Made by a program: the position numbers and the translations under genes
Source: Desulfococcus multivorans
GTDB taxonomy: Bacteria > Desulfobacterota > Desulfobacteria > Desulfobacterales > Desulfococcaceae
Direction: 5' to 3'
Length of the DNA stretch: 64,000 nt
NCBI RefSeq assembly: GCF_001854245.1
Contig: NZ_CP015381.1
Span: forward strand, 1,647,001-1,711,000
Part shown: piece by piece, positions 25,881-35,022 of the stretch
Position numbering within the stretch: the first letter of the stretch is position 1
How the letters are laid out: each line of letters opens with the position of its first letter
The notes under the pieces: model-generated
The model's input: only the letters and a program-made list of their open reading frames with translations
What the model was told of the DNA's origin: nothing
Databases searched by the model: none

Positions 25881-28165
25881 GCCTGGCCGGCGGGTGAAGG
25901 CCCATTTCCGGCGTCGACCTCTGCATTTTCCTTCAATGTGAGCGTCTTGTCAAAAATGGTGAGCAGGTGGAGTACCTGTTCGCTGATCTTGAGCACGGCG
26001 TTGTTGATCCCATAAAACAGGATGGAGAGGCGCGTCTTGGATGCTCCGCTGCGAATACGCTCGATCTGTTTTCGGTCCAGGTCGTCCAATGTCTCTTTCA
26101 GGTTGACGTAATGAGCCGCTATCTCCCTGTAGACGAAGGCCTTCCGGGCGAGCAGCATGTCGGCGGCATCCCGGAGCAGGGCCTCCGCATGGCGCCGGAC
26201 ATCGGACAGTTCCTCCTTTTGGGACGGCAGGAGGCCGGAATGCTGGTTGGCCGTATGGACGTGGCATCTCAGGATCAGGTCCCGCATGCTTTCGGTGATT
26301 TCCTGGAGCGCCAGAATGACACTGGCGTATTTGCCCGCATCTCGCAGGTCTGCTTGCTGGGTCAGCCGAAGGGTCTTGAAGATGTTGGCCACGATGATGT
26401 TGGACCACCTCTGGAGCTTGCTGGTTTCGTGGCGCAGTTGTTTCAGTCGTTTACGGTCCTGGGCGAGAATTCCGTCAAAACAGGTGGAAATATCGCCTGA
26501 AACCTTTTCCAAAAAGCCGCCGCTGTGTTCAAAACAGGTACGAACGGCGAAATGGATGTCCGTAACCCGTTTCAGGTCGAGGCGTTGGATCTCCCGATCC
26601 GCCTTTTCCCTGGTGGCGTGGATCTTGAAATTTCGGAAAATAATGAAAGCCACCAAGGCCAGGAGGCCGACAAGGGCGATGCCGTCAAGATAGGCGAGGG
26701 CAAAAGCGAAGACCAGAGACACGGTAAAGGCCATGAGAGCGGTGAAGAACCATCCGCCGATAACCGCGAGCACGCCGGTGACCCGATAGACGGCGCTCTC
26801 CAGGCCCCAGGCCTGATCGGCCAGTGAGGTGCCCATGGCCACCATGAAGGTCACGTAGGTGGTGGAAAGCGGAAGCTTCATGCTGGTAGCCCAGGAGATG
26901 AGCGCACTGGCCACCATCAGGTTGACGCTGGCGCGCAGCAGGTCGAATTCGGGGGTTTTGCCGTCGTAACCCGGCGCGGGCAGATAATCTTCGGCGTCCA
27001 GCCGGTCCCGCATCCATCGGCGCACGGCGATGGGGCAGAGTTTCCGGCCGCCTTCGAAAAGACCTGTGACCATGCGGACCATGACCCGGGAGAGATGGGA
27101 CGAATCAAAGCGCTCGAGCCCCTCCTCCTGTCGACCCAATCTTATCTCGGTTTGTGTAACGGTGCGGGCTTTTCGGGACAGCCATAGGGTGACGACCATA
27201 ATGGCGCCCGCACCCAGCAAAAATAGGGTGCTGGTATGTACCTTGGCTTGGAGCGCCGCCATGGGCGTTGTGAGGGGGGCGGCGGTGGCCTTGGCCAGTG
27301 TGAAGGCGTGAAAGCCGGCCAACGGGACCCCGATGAAATTGACAAGGTCGTTGGCGGCGAAGGCCATGGCGAGAGCGAAGGTGCCGGCCAGCACGATGGG
27401 CTTGAGGATATTGATCCGGGTCGTCAGGATAACCACTTGGAACAAGATCGTGAAAAATATGAAACCCGCGCCCAGGATCGTCCATGTGTGGGTGTTGATC
27501 CAGGCAACGGCGTCGGCGGTCATGAAAGAAGCGCCTTTGGCGCCTTTGATCAGAATGAAGTAGGTGATCATGGAGAGCGCCATGCCGCCCCAGAGTCCGC
27601 CGTAGCGGCGGAGCCGGGGTGCGAAGTCGAAGGTGAAGATCAGCCGCGTCGTGAATTGGGCCGCGACCCCGCAAACAAAGGCAATGCCCACCGACAGCAG
27701 AATGCCGGAGATTATGGCTAGCGCTTTGCCGGTGTTGATGTAATCGCCCAGGCTCAACAAGGCTTGTCCGTTCTGTGAGATTTTGAAAATGGATACGGCG
27801 ATGGCCGCGCCGAGCAGCTCGAACACGATGGAGACGGTGGTGGATGTCGGCATGCCGAAGGTGTTGAAGAGATCCAGCAGCAGAATGTCGGTAATCATGA
27901 CGGCGATAAAAATGGTAATCAACTCAGGCATGAGAAAATACTGGGGGTGAAAGATCCCTTTTCGGGCGACCTCCATCATGCCGCTGGAAAAGGTTACCCC
28001 GGCCAGAATTCCCAGGCTCGCGATGATCATGATAGTGGTTCTGGGGGCCACACGGGATCCCACGGATGAATTGAGAAAGTTGACGGCGTCATTGCTGACT
28101 CCGACGATCAGGTCTGCGACCGCGATGGCAAACAGGACGATCAGGGCGAAAAGATAGAGCTCCAT
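25877..28165 (-). CDS. pit: Inorganic phosphate transporter (PiT) with PhoU-like C-terminal region
   Basis: 762-residue fusion. The membrane part has the two PiT signature repeats, GVSNDAVNFLNSSVGS near the N-terminus and AFAANDLVNFIGVPLAG about residue 290, with some ten to twelve hydrophobic segments. It ends in a soluble helical tail of about 230 residues (from KIHATREKADREI onwards) resembling PhoU/DUF47, which in other bacteria is a separate protein next to pit. The transported ion is phosphate, driven by H+ or Na+. GAGGAAT precedes the ATG at 28165; the open stretch to 28222 is not used. It is followed by a coupled 84-residue gene. Confidence 0.88.
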   Translation of the reverse strand: MELYLFALIVLFAIAVADLIVGVSNDAVNFLNSSVGSRVAPRTTIMIIASLGILAGVTFSSGMMEVARKGIFHPQYFLMPELITIFIAVMITDILLLDLFNTFGMPTSTTVSIVFELLGAAIAVSIFKISQNGQALLSLGDYINTGKALAIISGILLSVGIAFVCGVAAQFTTRLIFTFDFAPRLRRYGGLWGGMALSMITYFILIKGAKGASFMTADAVAWINTHTWTILGAGFIFFTILFQVVILTTRINILKPIVLAGTFALAMAFAANDLVNFIGVPLAGFHAFTLAKATAAPLTTPMAALQAKVHTSTLFLLGAGAIMVVTLWLSRKARTVTQTEIRLGRQEEGLERFDSSHLSRVMVRMVTGLFEGGRKLCPIAVRRWMRDRLDAEDYLPAPGYDGKTPEFDLLRASVNLMVASALISWATSMKLPLSTTYVTFMVAMGTSLADQAWGLESAVYRVTGVLAVIGGWFFTALMAFTVSLVFAFALAYLDGIALVGLLALVAFIIFRNFKIHATREKADREIQRLDLKRVTDIHFAVRTCFEHSGGFLEKVSGDISTCFDGILAQDRKRLKQLRHETSKLQRWSNIIVANIFKTLRLTQQADLRDAGKYASVILALQEITESMRDLILRCHVHTANQHSGLLPSQKEELSDVRRHAEALLRDAADMLLARKAFVYREIAAHYVNLKETLDDLDRKQIERIRSGASKTRLSILFYGINNAVLKISEQVLHLLTIFDKTLTLKENAEVDAGNGPSPAGQA

Positions 28166-28474
28166 TAATTCCTCGTTTTCTGAAAAATGGGTCCGACGGG
28201 GCGAGTCCGACTTTTTCTGCATCTTCAGAAGACATGCTTAAAGCCGCCGCCATTGAAAAAAGAACGCGGTATCCTTATCTGCCTATTGTTAGAAATGTGT
28301 TAGGAAAACCTGAAACGTTAACATTTTGTTAAGGCGGAACCCGCAAGCAGAGATGAGGATTGCGCCGTGGGGTTTTCCCCGGAACACCGGGATCGGATCG
28401 CCTTCTCCGGATTCTCTTGCACAAAGGGTCGTCCTGTATGATGCTCTGCAGTGGTCTGTATCCCGAAGGAATTT
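28166..28474. other. Intergenic region upstream of the phosphate transporter
   Basis: 309 bp holding the perfect palindrome TTAACATTTTGTTAA at 28318-28332, which could be an operator for the minus-strand transporter or part of a terminator for the antiporter gene. No coding frame or consensus Pho box is evident. Confidence 0.35.
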
Positions 28475-29719
28475 TCAGCCTGCCCGATGGGCTGGAACAA
28501 CCTTTCGGGCAAGGGAGCCGATGGTAAGCCCCTGGCCGAGAATTGAAAAGATTACTACCGAATAGGTTAGTGCCAGCACCACTTCCCGAGCCGGACCGTG
28601 CGGCAGGGAGAGTGCCAGCGCCACCGATATTCCGCCCCGAAGTCCGCCCCAAGTGAGGACCTTCCAGGATCCGCGGGGCAGGCGGAACTGCTCGCCGAAG
28701 AGACCTGTCGGCATTCCCACGGTGAAAAGGCGTGCGAGGAGCGTCAGCACGATGACGATCTGTATTGCGATCAGTAGGTTGACCGAGAAGGAAATGAGAA
28801 TCACCTCCAGCCCGATCAGCATGAACAGCAGCATGTTGAGTATTTCATCGATCAACTCCCAGAAGGTGTCGAGGTTCTCTCTCGTCCTGTCCGACATTGC
28901 CAGCCGACGGCCGTGGTTACCGATGAAAAGCCCCGTAACCACCATCGCCAGGGGTCCCGAGACATGAAGCCGACTGGCCAGGGCGTAGCCGCCCATCACC
29001 GCGGCGAGGGTGATCAGCACTTCGACTTGGTAGTTGTCGATACTCTTCAGCATAATATAGGTGAGCGATCCCAAGGTTAATCCGAAAAGGATGCCTCCGC
29101 CGGCCTCCCGAATGATAAGGAGTATTCCATCCGTCAGGGTTGGCGGTGTATTTCCGGCGAGAAAGCCCAGGAGAATGGAAAACAGGACAACGCCGATACC
29201 GTCGTTGAACAGGGATTCTCCCATGATGACAACCTCGAGATTTTTCGGGGCTCCCGCCGATTTCATAATCCCCATGACTGCAACCGGGTCGGTAGGGGAG
29301 ATGAGCGCGCCGAAGATCAGACAGTAGGGGAGGGGCAGAGGGATGCCCGTCAGGGGCAGGAGGTGCCACAGTCCGAATCCGATTATCGCCGCTGAGGAAA
29401 CCGTGCCTGCTATTGCCAAAAGTCCAACTGACCACCTGAATTCGCTCAGACTGCCGAGGTCGACGTGGAGTGCTCCGGCGAACAGGAGGAGAGAGAGCAT
29501 TCCCTCCATCAGCACGTCTGAAAAATCGATGGCGGCGAGAAAAGAGACCTCATAATCGTGCAGGGCACTGATGCCCAGCCGGTCCAGGCCGACAATGACG
29601 AGCGACAGGACCAGGGCGATGGTCATGACGCCGATGGTAGTCGGCAGTCCGATGAACCTGTGGTTGAAATACGCCAGGACGGCCGTGAGCACCAGACATG
29701 CCACCGCTATATCAAACAT
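28475..29719 (-). CDS. nhaP: Na+/H+ antiporter of the CPA1 (NhaP) type
   Basis: 414-residue polytopic membrane protein with about 12 hydrophobic segments. Signature stretches are FGALISPTDPVAVMGIMK (with the ion-binding Asp), MGESLFNDGIGVVLFS (ND motif of CPA1 electroneutral exchangers) and GGLRGGISVALALSLP (arginine of the late helix). It exchanges Na+ or K+ for protons at the inner membrane. It lies between the phosphate transporter and the osmolyte operon. GGGGAAG precedes the ATG. Confidence 0.92.
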   Translation of the reverse strand: MFDIAVACLVLTAVLAYFNHRFIGLPTTIGVMTIALVLSLVIVGLDRLGISALHDYEVSFLAAIDFSDVLMEGMLSLLLFAGALHVDLGSLSEFRWSVGLLAIAGTVSSAAIIGFGLWHLLPLTGIPLPLPYCLIFGALISPTDPVAVMGIMKSAGAPKNLEVVIMGESLFNDGIGVVLFSILLGFLAGNTPPTLTDGILLIIREAGGGILFGLTLGSLTYIMLKSIDNYQVEVLITLAAVMGGYALASRLHVSGPLAMVVTGLFIGNHGRRLAMSDRTRENLDTFWELIDEILNMLLFMLIGLEVILISFSVNLLIAIQIVIVLTLLARLFTVGMPTGLFGEQFRLPRGSWKVLTWGGLRGGISVALALSLPHGPAREVVLALTYSVVIFSILGQGLTIGSLARKVVPAHRAG

Positions 29720-30055
29720 GAATTTCTTCCCCTTCTCCCGCGAGACCGGCAGCCGATCTATGAAATCGCCGTTCGGCGGCGGTCGCCGGCGTCTTCTTTG
29801 TCGCTCAACTCGATTTTCGTGATGTTGATAGGCCCTGAAAATCGGGTTGGCTCAATTTTTCATAATTTTCAGTTCGTGTCAAATGATCCCGATACCGGAC
29901 ATCCTTACATCTTCTCTTGACGCGCTCCATGATCTATGGTGAACGCCTTCAATCCATGAAACCGGGGTGTTCGCCGATAGGCTCTGTTCGCGATCATGGG
30001 GCGGCTTCCCGTCGGGGCGGGCCATACGGGGCCGGTTGCGACGGTTCACGGGATT
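29720..30055. other. Intergenic region downstream of the osmolyte operon
   Basis: 336 bp between the end of the M42 hydrolase gene and the start of the antiporter gene, both on the minus strand. It must hold the antiporter promoter. A GC-rich stretch near 30000-30050 could fold into a hairpin, but no T-run follows on the minus strand, so I do not call a terminator. Confidence 0.35.
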
Positions 30056-31189
30056 TCAGACCTCGATCTGGATGATGTCTCGCTTCGGCTGGTGGGGGAA
30101 ACCGTTTAACGTCGACACCCCGTCCTTGTCGCGGGCAAATGTCGGCGGGCTCTGGAGGTAGAGGCCGATCAGCTGCGCCACGGATATAAGGGAGGATTCA
30201 TGGGTCCGTTCATATCCATGGGAGCCGTCCACTCCGAACCCGACCAACGCGGTCCGGGTATCGTTTCCGGCCTCGATGGCCGATGCGGAATCGCTGCGGT
30301 AGTGTCGAAATACGTCACGGCTGTATTCGATGCCGTTGTCCCGGCAAAGTCCGATCAGCTTTCGGGTGAGGTGATAGTCAAAAGGACCGGCCGCGTCCAT
30401 CATGCCGATGGTCACGCCGAATTCCCATGAGTTTTGACCCGGCGCCACCGTAGCATTGTCGACGACGACCATCTCGGCAACGTCGCCGCACAATACCGCG
30501 GATGCGCCGACGCCGACTTCCTCGGAAATGGTGAGAAGCAGATGCGCCGGAACGGGGATAGCCACGTCGTATTTTCGAAGGGCTTGAACGGCGGCGAGTA
30601 CCAGAGCAACTCCGGCCTTGTCGTCCAGGTGCCTGGCGTTCAGGAAGCCGTTGGGGGTGATTTCAGGGGTGCTGTCAAAGGAAACGAAATCGCCCACGTT
30701 GAATCCGGCGTCGATGAGATCCTTCTGGGATCGACTCCGATGATCGATGCGCACCTCGATGTGGTTCCAACTCACCGGCACACGGTCCACCTCATCGCCG
30801 AAGGTGTGGCCGGAGGCCTTCAGCGGCAGCACCGTGCCGCGAAAGGGCCCTTTCTCGGTAAAGATCGTCACACGGGCCCCTTCGGCAAATCGGCTCGACC
30901 ATGTACCGATGGGCGACAAGGTCAATCGCCCATTGTCTTTGAGATCTCGCACCATGGCGCCCAGGGTGTCGAGATGGACGGAGACGGCACGGAGAAAGGT
31001 TTCCCGGCCGCCGGACAGGGTGGCGCGGATGGCGCCTCTGCGGGTCACGATAAAAGGGATCTCAAGTCGCTGCAGTTCCTGTCCCACGAAGTGCACGACC
31101 TGATCGGTGTATCCGGCGGGGCTGGGGATGTTGAGCAGTGATGTCAGGGTCCCGAACAGGTATTCCTTGTCGATGTCGATCAGTTCCAT
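30056..31189 (-). CDS. Osmoprotectant NAGGN system M42 family hydrolase
   Basis: 377-residue M42-type metallopeptidase, the third gene of the N-acetylglutaminylglutamine amide (NAGGN) trio. Metal-binding and catalytic stretches are visible: SVHLDTLGAMV, ARHLDDKAGVA, TISEEVGVGAS, VVVDNATV and a C-terminal SHGYERTHESS. Members of this branch always accompany the other two trio genes, but their role (turnover or trimming of the dipeptide) is not well established. It starts 38 bp after the synthetase gene, behind GGAAAGAG. Confidence 0.9.
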   Translation of the reverse strand: MELIDIDKEYLFGTLTSLLNIPSPAGYTDQVVHFVGQELQRLEIPFIVTRRGAIRATLSGGRETFLRAVSVHLDTLGAMVRDLKDNGRLTLSPIGTWSSRFAEGARVTIFTEKGPFRGTVLPLKASGHTFGDEVDRVPVSWNHIEVRIDHRSRSQKDLIDAGFNVGDFVSFDSTPEITPNGFLNARHLDDKAGVALVLAAVQALRKYDVAIPVPAHLLLTISEEVGVGASAVLCGDVAEMVVVDNATVAPGQNSWEFGVTIGMMDAAGPFDYHLTRKLIGLCRDNGIEYSRDVFRHYRSDSASAIEAGNDTRTALVGFGVDGSHGYERTHESSLISVAQLIGLYLQSPPTFARDKDGVSTLNGFPHQPKRDIIQIEV

Positions 31190-31227
31190 GGTTCTCTTTC
31201 CGTGAACGATGCGGCTGGACGGCCGGA

Positions 31228-32973
31228 TTATTGGAGGTTTCGGGGTTGTCTCTGGGTGATGGTTTGAGGAAACAGCAGATCGATGAATTTCCGCGCTGTC
31301 GGCTGAGGCTCATGGTTGGCCAGGCCGGGCCGCTCATTGGCTTCGATAATATGGTATCGGGGCCCGGTGACGTCGGGCACGATAAAATCGAGGCCGGTGA
31401 CCGGAATGTCGAGCGCTGCAGCCGCATCGACGGCCGCTGACGACAATGCCGGATGCAGCCTTGCCGTGACGTCGTGGATGGTGCCTCCGGTATGCAGATT
31501 GGCGGTTTTCCTCACCTGGATCGTCCGACCCTCGGGAAGGATGTCCGCCCGCCCGTACCCTTCCATTTTGAGGCACCGCAAGGTTTCGTCATCCATGGGC
31601 ACATGGCTTTCGCCGCCTGTGGCGGCGGCACGGCGACGACTGTATTTTTCGATCAGCGCTTCGATGGTGTGACGGCCGTCACCCGTGATCAGGGGCGGTT
31701 TGCGAACGGCTGCTGCTACCATGGTATAGTCGATGACGATGATCCTCAGGTCGCGCCCCTCGATGAATTCCTCGACGATGTAATCCTGGCACTCTTCCTG
31801 GGCCAATGACACGGCGCGCTCCAGTTCCGCCCGGGTCCTCACATCGACGCTGATCCCGGCCCCCTGCTCCCCCCGAGCGGGTTTGACGACCCACTGCTTT
31901 TCGGGTTTGGAAGGGGGGAGTTCGTTGATATATTGAACGGGCACCTTAAGGCCGGCTTTGGCGAGGACGCGATGGGTTACCCGCTTATCGTCGCAACGGC
32001 TCATGGCGATAGCGGATGTCAGTTCCGAGAGGGACTCCCGGCAGACAACGGCTCGGCCTCCGCTTTTCAATTTGAAATAACCGTAAGGCGCATCCAGAAT
32101 CTCCACGTCGATGCCGCGGCGATGTGCCTCGTCAATGATTATCCGCGCATAAGGGTTGAGCATCTCTTCGGACACCGGTACGGTGTAAAGCGGTTCGTTT
32201 ATGGGATTCTTGCGCTTGATGCAGAAAATCGGGACCCGCTGAAAGCCGAGCTTTTCGTAAAGTCTTATGGCGCCCTCGTTATCGTGCATCACCGAAAGAT
32301 CGACGTAGGAGCGTCCCCGGGTGAAGTAATGCTCGAGCAGATGCCGCACCAACGCTTCGCCTACGCCGGGGGCGTTGGCTTGAGGATCGACTGCCAGACA
32401 CCACAGACTGGCGCCGTTTTCAGGATCGTTAAAGGCCTCCACGTGGTCGACGCCCGTCACGGTGCCGATGATTCGGCCGTCTGATTGGGCTTCGGCCACG
32501 AAATAGGTCCTCAGTTTCGTGGCATGACGATCCAGCATGAAATCGGCGTCGCATCGAACCATTCCCCGGGAAGCGTAAAGATCGTTCACGGCTGCGGCGT
32601 CTTCTCCGCTGCTCAATCTTCTGATGTTGAAAGCCTTCCAGTGGACCCCGCTGTGTCGGTAATCATGGGACCAGATCCGGTAGGCATGGGAGGGATCGAG
32701 AAACAGTTCCGTCGGTGCCATTGAGAGCATCACATGAGGATCTCGGATGTAGAAGGCGATGTCCCTGCAGTCTTCTTCCTCTGCCCTCACGGCGTTGGCA
32801 AGACTTTCGATGGTCTTGAAGGTCTGCCCGAAAATGAGGCGACCCCAGCCCATGTCTATGGCCACATTGGAACGCATTTTCTGAGATCGGGGGCCGACGG
32901 GTTTTTGCCAGCTTCTCGTCGAAAGACTCGAAGACCGTTCCAGTCGATATCGCATATCATAATTTTTTCGCAT
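31228..32973 (-). CDS. ngg: N-acetylglutaminylglutamine synthetase (GNAT-ATP-grasp fusion)
   Basis: 581-residue fusion. The N-terminal half has a GNAT acetyltransferase domain (WCLAVDPQANAPGVGEALV as the acetyl-CoA loop, then MHDNEGAIRLYEKLGFQRV). The C-terminal half is an ATP-grasp ligase (WVVKPARGEQGAGI, VEEFIEGRDLRIIV, IIEANERPGLANHEP). In Sinorhizobium and Pseudomonas the counterpart (NgnA) makes N-acetylglutaminylglutamine from two glutamines; the amidotransferase upstream then amidates it. The ribosome site is weak (GAAGAGA). The gap to the amidotransferase is 41 bp. Confidence 0.92.
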   Translation of the reverse strand: MRKNYDMRYRLERSSSLSTRSWQKPVGPRSQKMRSNVAIDMGWGRLIFGQTFKTIESLANAVRAEEEDCRDIAFYIRDPHVMLSMAPTELFLDPSHAYRIWSHDYRHSGVHWKAFNIRRLSSGEDAAAVNDLYASRGMVRCDADFMLDRHATKLRTYFVAEAQSDGRIIGTVTGVDHVEAFNDPENGASLWCLAVDPQANAPGVGEALVRHLLEHYFTRGRSYVDLSVMHDNEGAIRLYEKLGFQRVPIFCIKRKNPINEPLYTVPVSEEMLNPYARIIIDEAHRRGIDVEILDAPYGYFKLKSGGRAVVCRESLSELTSAIAMSRCDDKRVTHRVLAKAGLKVPVQYINELPPSKPEKQWVVKPARGEQGAGISVDVRTRAELERAVSLAQEECQDYIVEEFIEGRDLRIIVIDYTMVAAAVRKPPLITGDGRHTIEALIEKYSRRRAAATGGESHVPMDDETLRCLKMEGYGRADILPEGRTIQVRKTANLHTGGTIHDVTARLHPALSSAAVDAAAALDIPVTGLDFIVPDVTGPRYHIIEANERPGLANHEPQPTARKFIDLLFPQTITQRQPRNLQ

Positions 32974-33014
32974 GACTCACTGTTCTCTTCTTCCCGTGCA
33001 GGGCATCCGGGACG

Positions 33015-34808
33015 TTAAACATTATGCAGGGTCAGCCAGTAACCTAGAAGGGCCATCTGCCAGAGTCGGGCCCCTCGCAGAGGGGTGATGTGGGCGTCGG
33101 GATCCGCAAGGACCCTGTCTACATATAGGGGGTTGAAAAGGGACTTGTTTTTCACCGTGGGTGTCGACAGGATTTCCCGGACGAAATCGAGATATTCGCC
33201 CCTGAAGTATTTCAGGGCCGGCACCGGAAAATAGCCTTTGGGGCGATCGATGACCTCGGAGGGGATGATCTCGCGACCCATCGCCTTCAAAATGCCTTTT
33301 CCGCCGTCGGCAATTTTGTGTTCGGCGGGAATTCGAGCGGCCAACTCGACCACCTCGTGGTCGAGAAAAGGCACCCGCGCCTCGAGTCCCCAGGCCATGG
33401 TCATGTTGTCGACGCGCTTCACCGGATCCTCGACGAGCATCACGGTGGTGTCCAGCCGGAGGGCTTTGTCGATGGCCGAATCGGCGCCGCTGTCGGCGAA
33501 ATGCCGCCGAACGAAGGCCTGACTGTGGTTTTTCCCGTGAAATCGTGTATCCACGGCGTCGAGATAGTCCCGATGGGATCCATCGAAGAAGACGCGCTCA
33601 TACTGCGACAGAGGGTCACCGGCGTTGGCATCGCATTCCATCATCGCGGGATACCAGTGATAGCCCGCGAAGATCTCATCGGCACCCTGACCGCTCTGGA
33701 CCACCTTCACATGTTTGGAGACAGCCTCGCTTAACAGATAGAACCCGATGCAGTCATGGCTCACCATGGGTTCACTCATGGCGGTAACGCATCGCTCCAG
33801 GGCCGGCAAAACCCTGCCGGCATCCACCTCGATCTTGTGGTGAACGGTGCCGTAATGTCGGGCGATCAGGTCGGAATAGCGGAATTCATCGCCTCGTTCG
33901 TCGCCGACGCTTTCGAACCCGATGGAAAAAGTGTTCAGATCCGATTGTCCCGCATTGGCCAGAAGACCGACGACGAGACTGGAGTCCAGCCCTCCCGACA
34001 AGAGCACTCCGACTGAAACGTCGGCTGTCAGGCGCCGCTGAACGGCGTTTTCCAACTCTTGCCGCAGCAGCGAGCCCCAATCTCGAAAACGATAATCCCT
34101 CTCTTCGGGGCGGGGGCCGAAGCGAAGCCGCCAGTAGGGTTCAAACGTCACGTCCCCGTCCGGTGCGATGGTCATCAACGTGGCCGGCGGCAATTTCCGG
34201 ATGCCCTTCAGAAGTGTGTGGGGGGCCGGAACCACCGAGTGGAATGTCATGTAATAGTGGAGCGCGACCGGATCGATCTCCCGGTCGACATCATCCTGAA
34301 CCAGAAGCGCCGGCAAGGTTGACGCGAAGCTGATGCGGTTGGGTCTGCGGCTGTAGTAAAGCGGTTTGATGCCAAGCCGATCGCGTCCGATGACCACCTT
34401 ACCGCTGTCGCGGTGGCGGATGGCGAAGGCGAACATTCCGTTGAGGCGTGCAAGGGCGTTTTTGCCCCAGGCGTGATAAGCCTTCAGGAGCACTTCCGTG
34501 TCCCCGTCGGAAAAGAAGGTGTACCCCATATCCCTGAGTTCGGAGCGGAGTTCACGGTAGTTGTACAGGGCGCCGTTGTAAACGACGGCCAGGCCGAGGG
34601 CGTTGTCTACCAGGGGTTGATGGGATTTCTCGCTGAGGTCGAAGATCTTGAGCCGCCTGTGTCCGAAGGCGGCATCCCCCTGCATGAAGAGCCCCTTGGC
34701 ATCGGGGCCTCGGGCCGCCAGAACGCGCATCATTTTTTCAACGGTATGACATGAGTTGTCGTCAGATTCTACAGATCCGAAATTCAATACGCCGCATATG
34801 CCGCACAT
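33015..34808 (-). CDS. asnO: N-acetylglutaminylglutamine amidotransferase (AsnB-like)
   Basis: 597-residue class II glutamine amidotransferase fused to an asparagine synthetase-type domain. Cys2 (MCGICGVLN) is the glutaminase nucleophile, with the GHRRLKIFDLS and YNGALYNYRELR blocks, and the ATP-pyrophosphatase loop is LSGGLDSSLVVGL. A conventional AsnB would make asparagine, but position as first gene of the trio and similarity to the AsnO branch indicate amidation of N-acetylglutaminylglutamine. It is preceded by a near-consensus promoter (34944-34972) and an AT-rich leader of about 130 nt. AGAGG precedes the ATG. Confidence 0.92.
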   Translation of the reverse strand: MCGICGVLNFGSVESDDNSCHTVEKMMRVLAARGPDAKGLFMQGDAAFGHRRLKIFDLSEKSHQPLVDNALGLAVVYNGALYNYRELRSELRDMGYTFFSDGDTEVLLKAYHAWGKNALARLNGMFAFAIRHRDSGKVVIGRDRLGIKPLYYSRRPNRISFASTLPALLVQDDVDREIDPVALHYYMTFHSVVPAPHTLLKGIRKLPPATLMTIAPDGDVTFEPYWRLRFGPRPEERDYRFRDWGSLLRQELENAVQRRLTADVSVGVLLSGGLDSSLVVGLLANAGQSDLNTFSIGFESVGDERGDEFRYSDLIARHYGTVHHKIEVDAGRVLPALERCVTAMSEPMVSHDCIGFYLLSEAVSKHVKVVQSGQGADEIFAGYHWYPAMMECDANAGDPLSQYERVFFDGSHRDYLDAVDTRFHGKNHSQAFVRRHFADSGADSAIDKALRLDTTVMLVEDPVKRVDNMTMAWGLEARVPFLDHEVVELAARIPAEHKIADGGKGILKAMGREIIPSEVIDRPKGYFPVPALKYFRGEYLDFVREILSTPTVKNKSLFNPLYVDRVLADPDAHITPLRGARLWQMALLGYWLTLHNV

Positions 34809-34943
34809 GTATGATATTACCTCTGTTTCTTGGTTTTGGATGGTGTATTTATTTTGTATCCAAATAAAATGTCTCTGATTAAAAGACCGATTAAATTATA
34901 AAACAATGTTTATTTAATATGTTATGATCCCATTAAACACAAT

Positions 34944-34972
34944 ATAATATATTGTATAGAAAATAAAGTCAA
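34944..34972 (-). promoter_or_regulatory. Strong promoter of the NAGGN operon
   Basis: Read on the minus strand: TTGACT (34972-34967), a 17-bp spacer and TATTAT (34949-34944), each one base off consensus, within a highly AT-rich tract. Transcription would start near 34937, leaving a leader of about 130 nt before asnO. Confidence 0.7.
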
Positions 34973-35022
34973 GCCGATGCAACCTGCATTCGAGGGCTTC
35001 CTCAAGGGGGTCGACCGGAATG

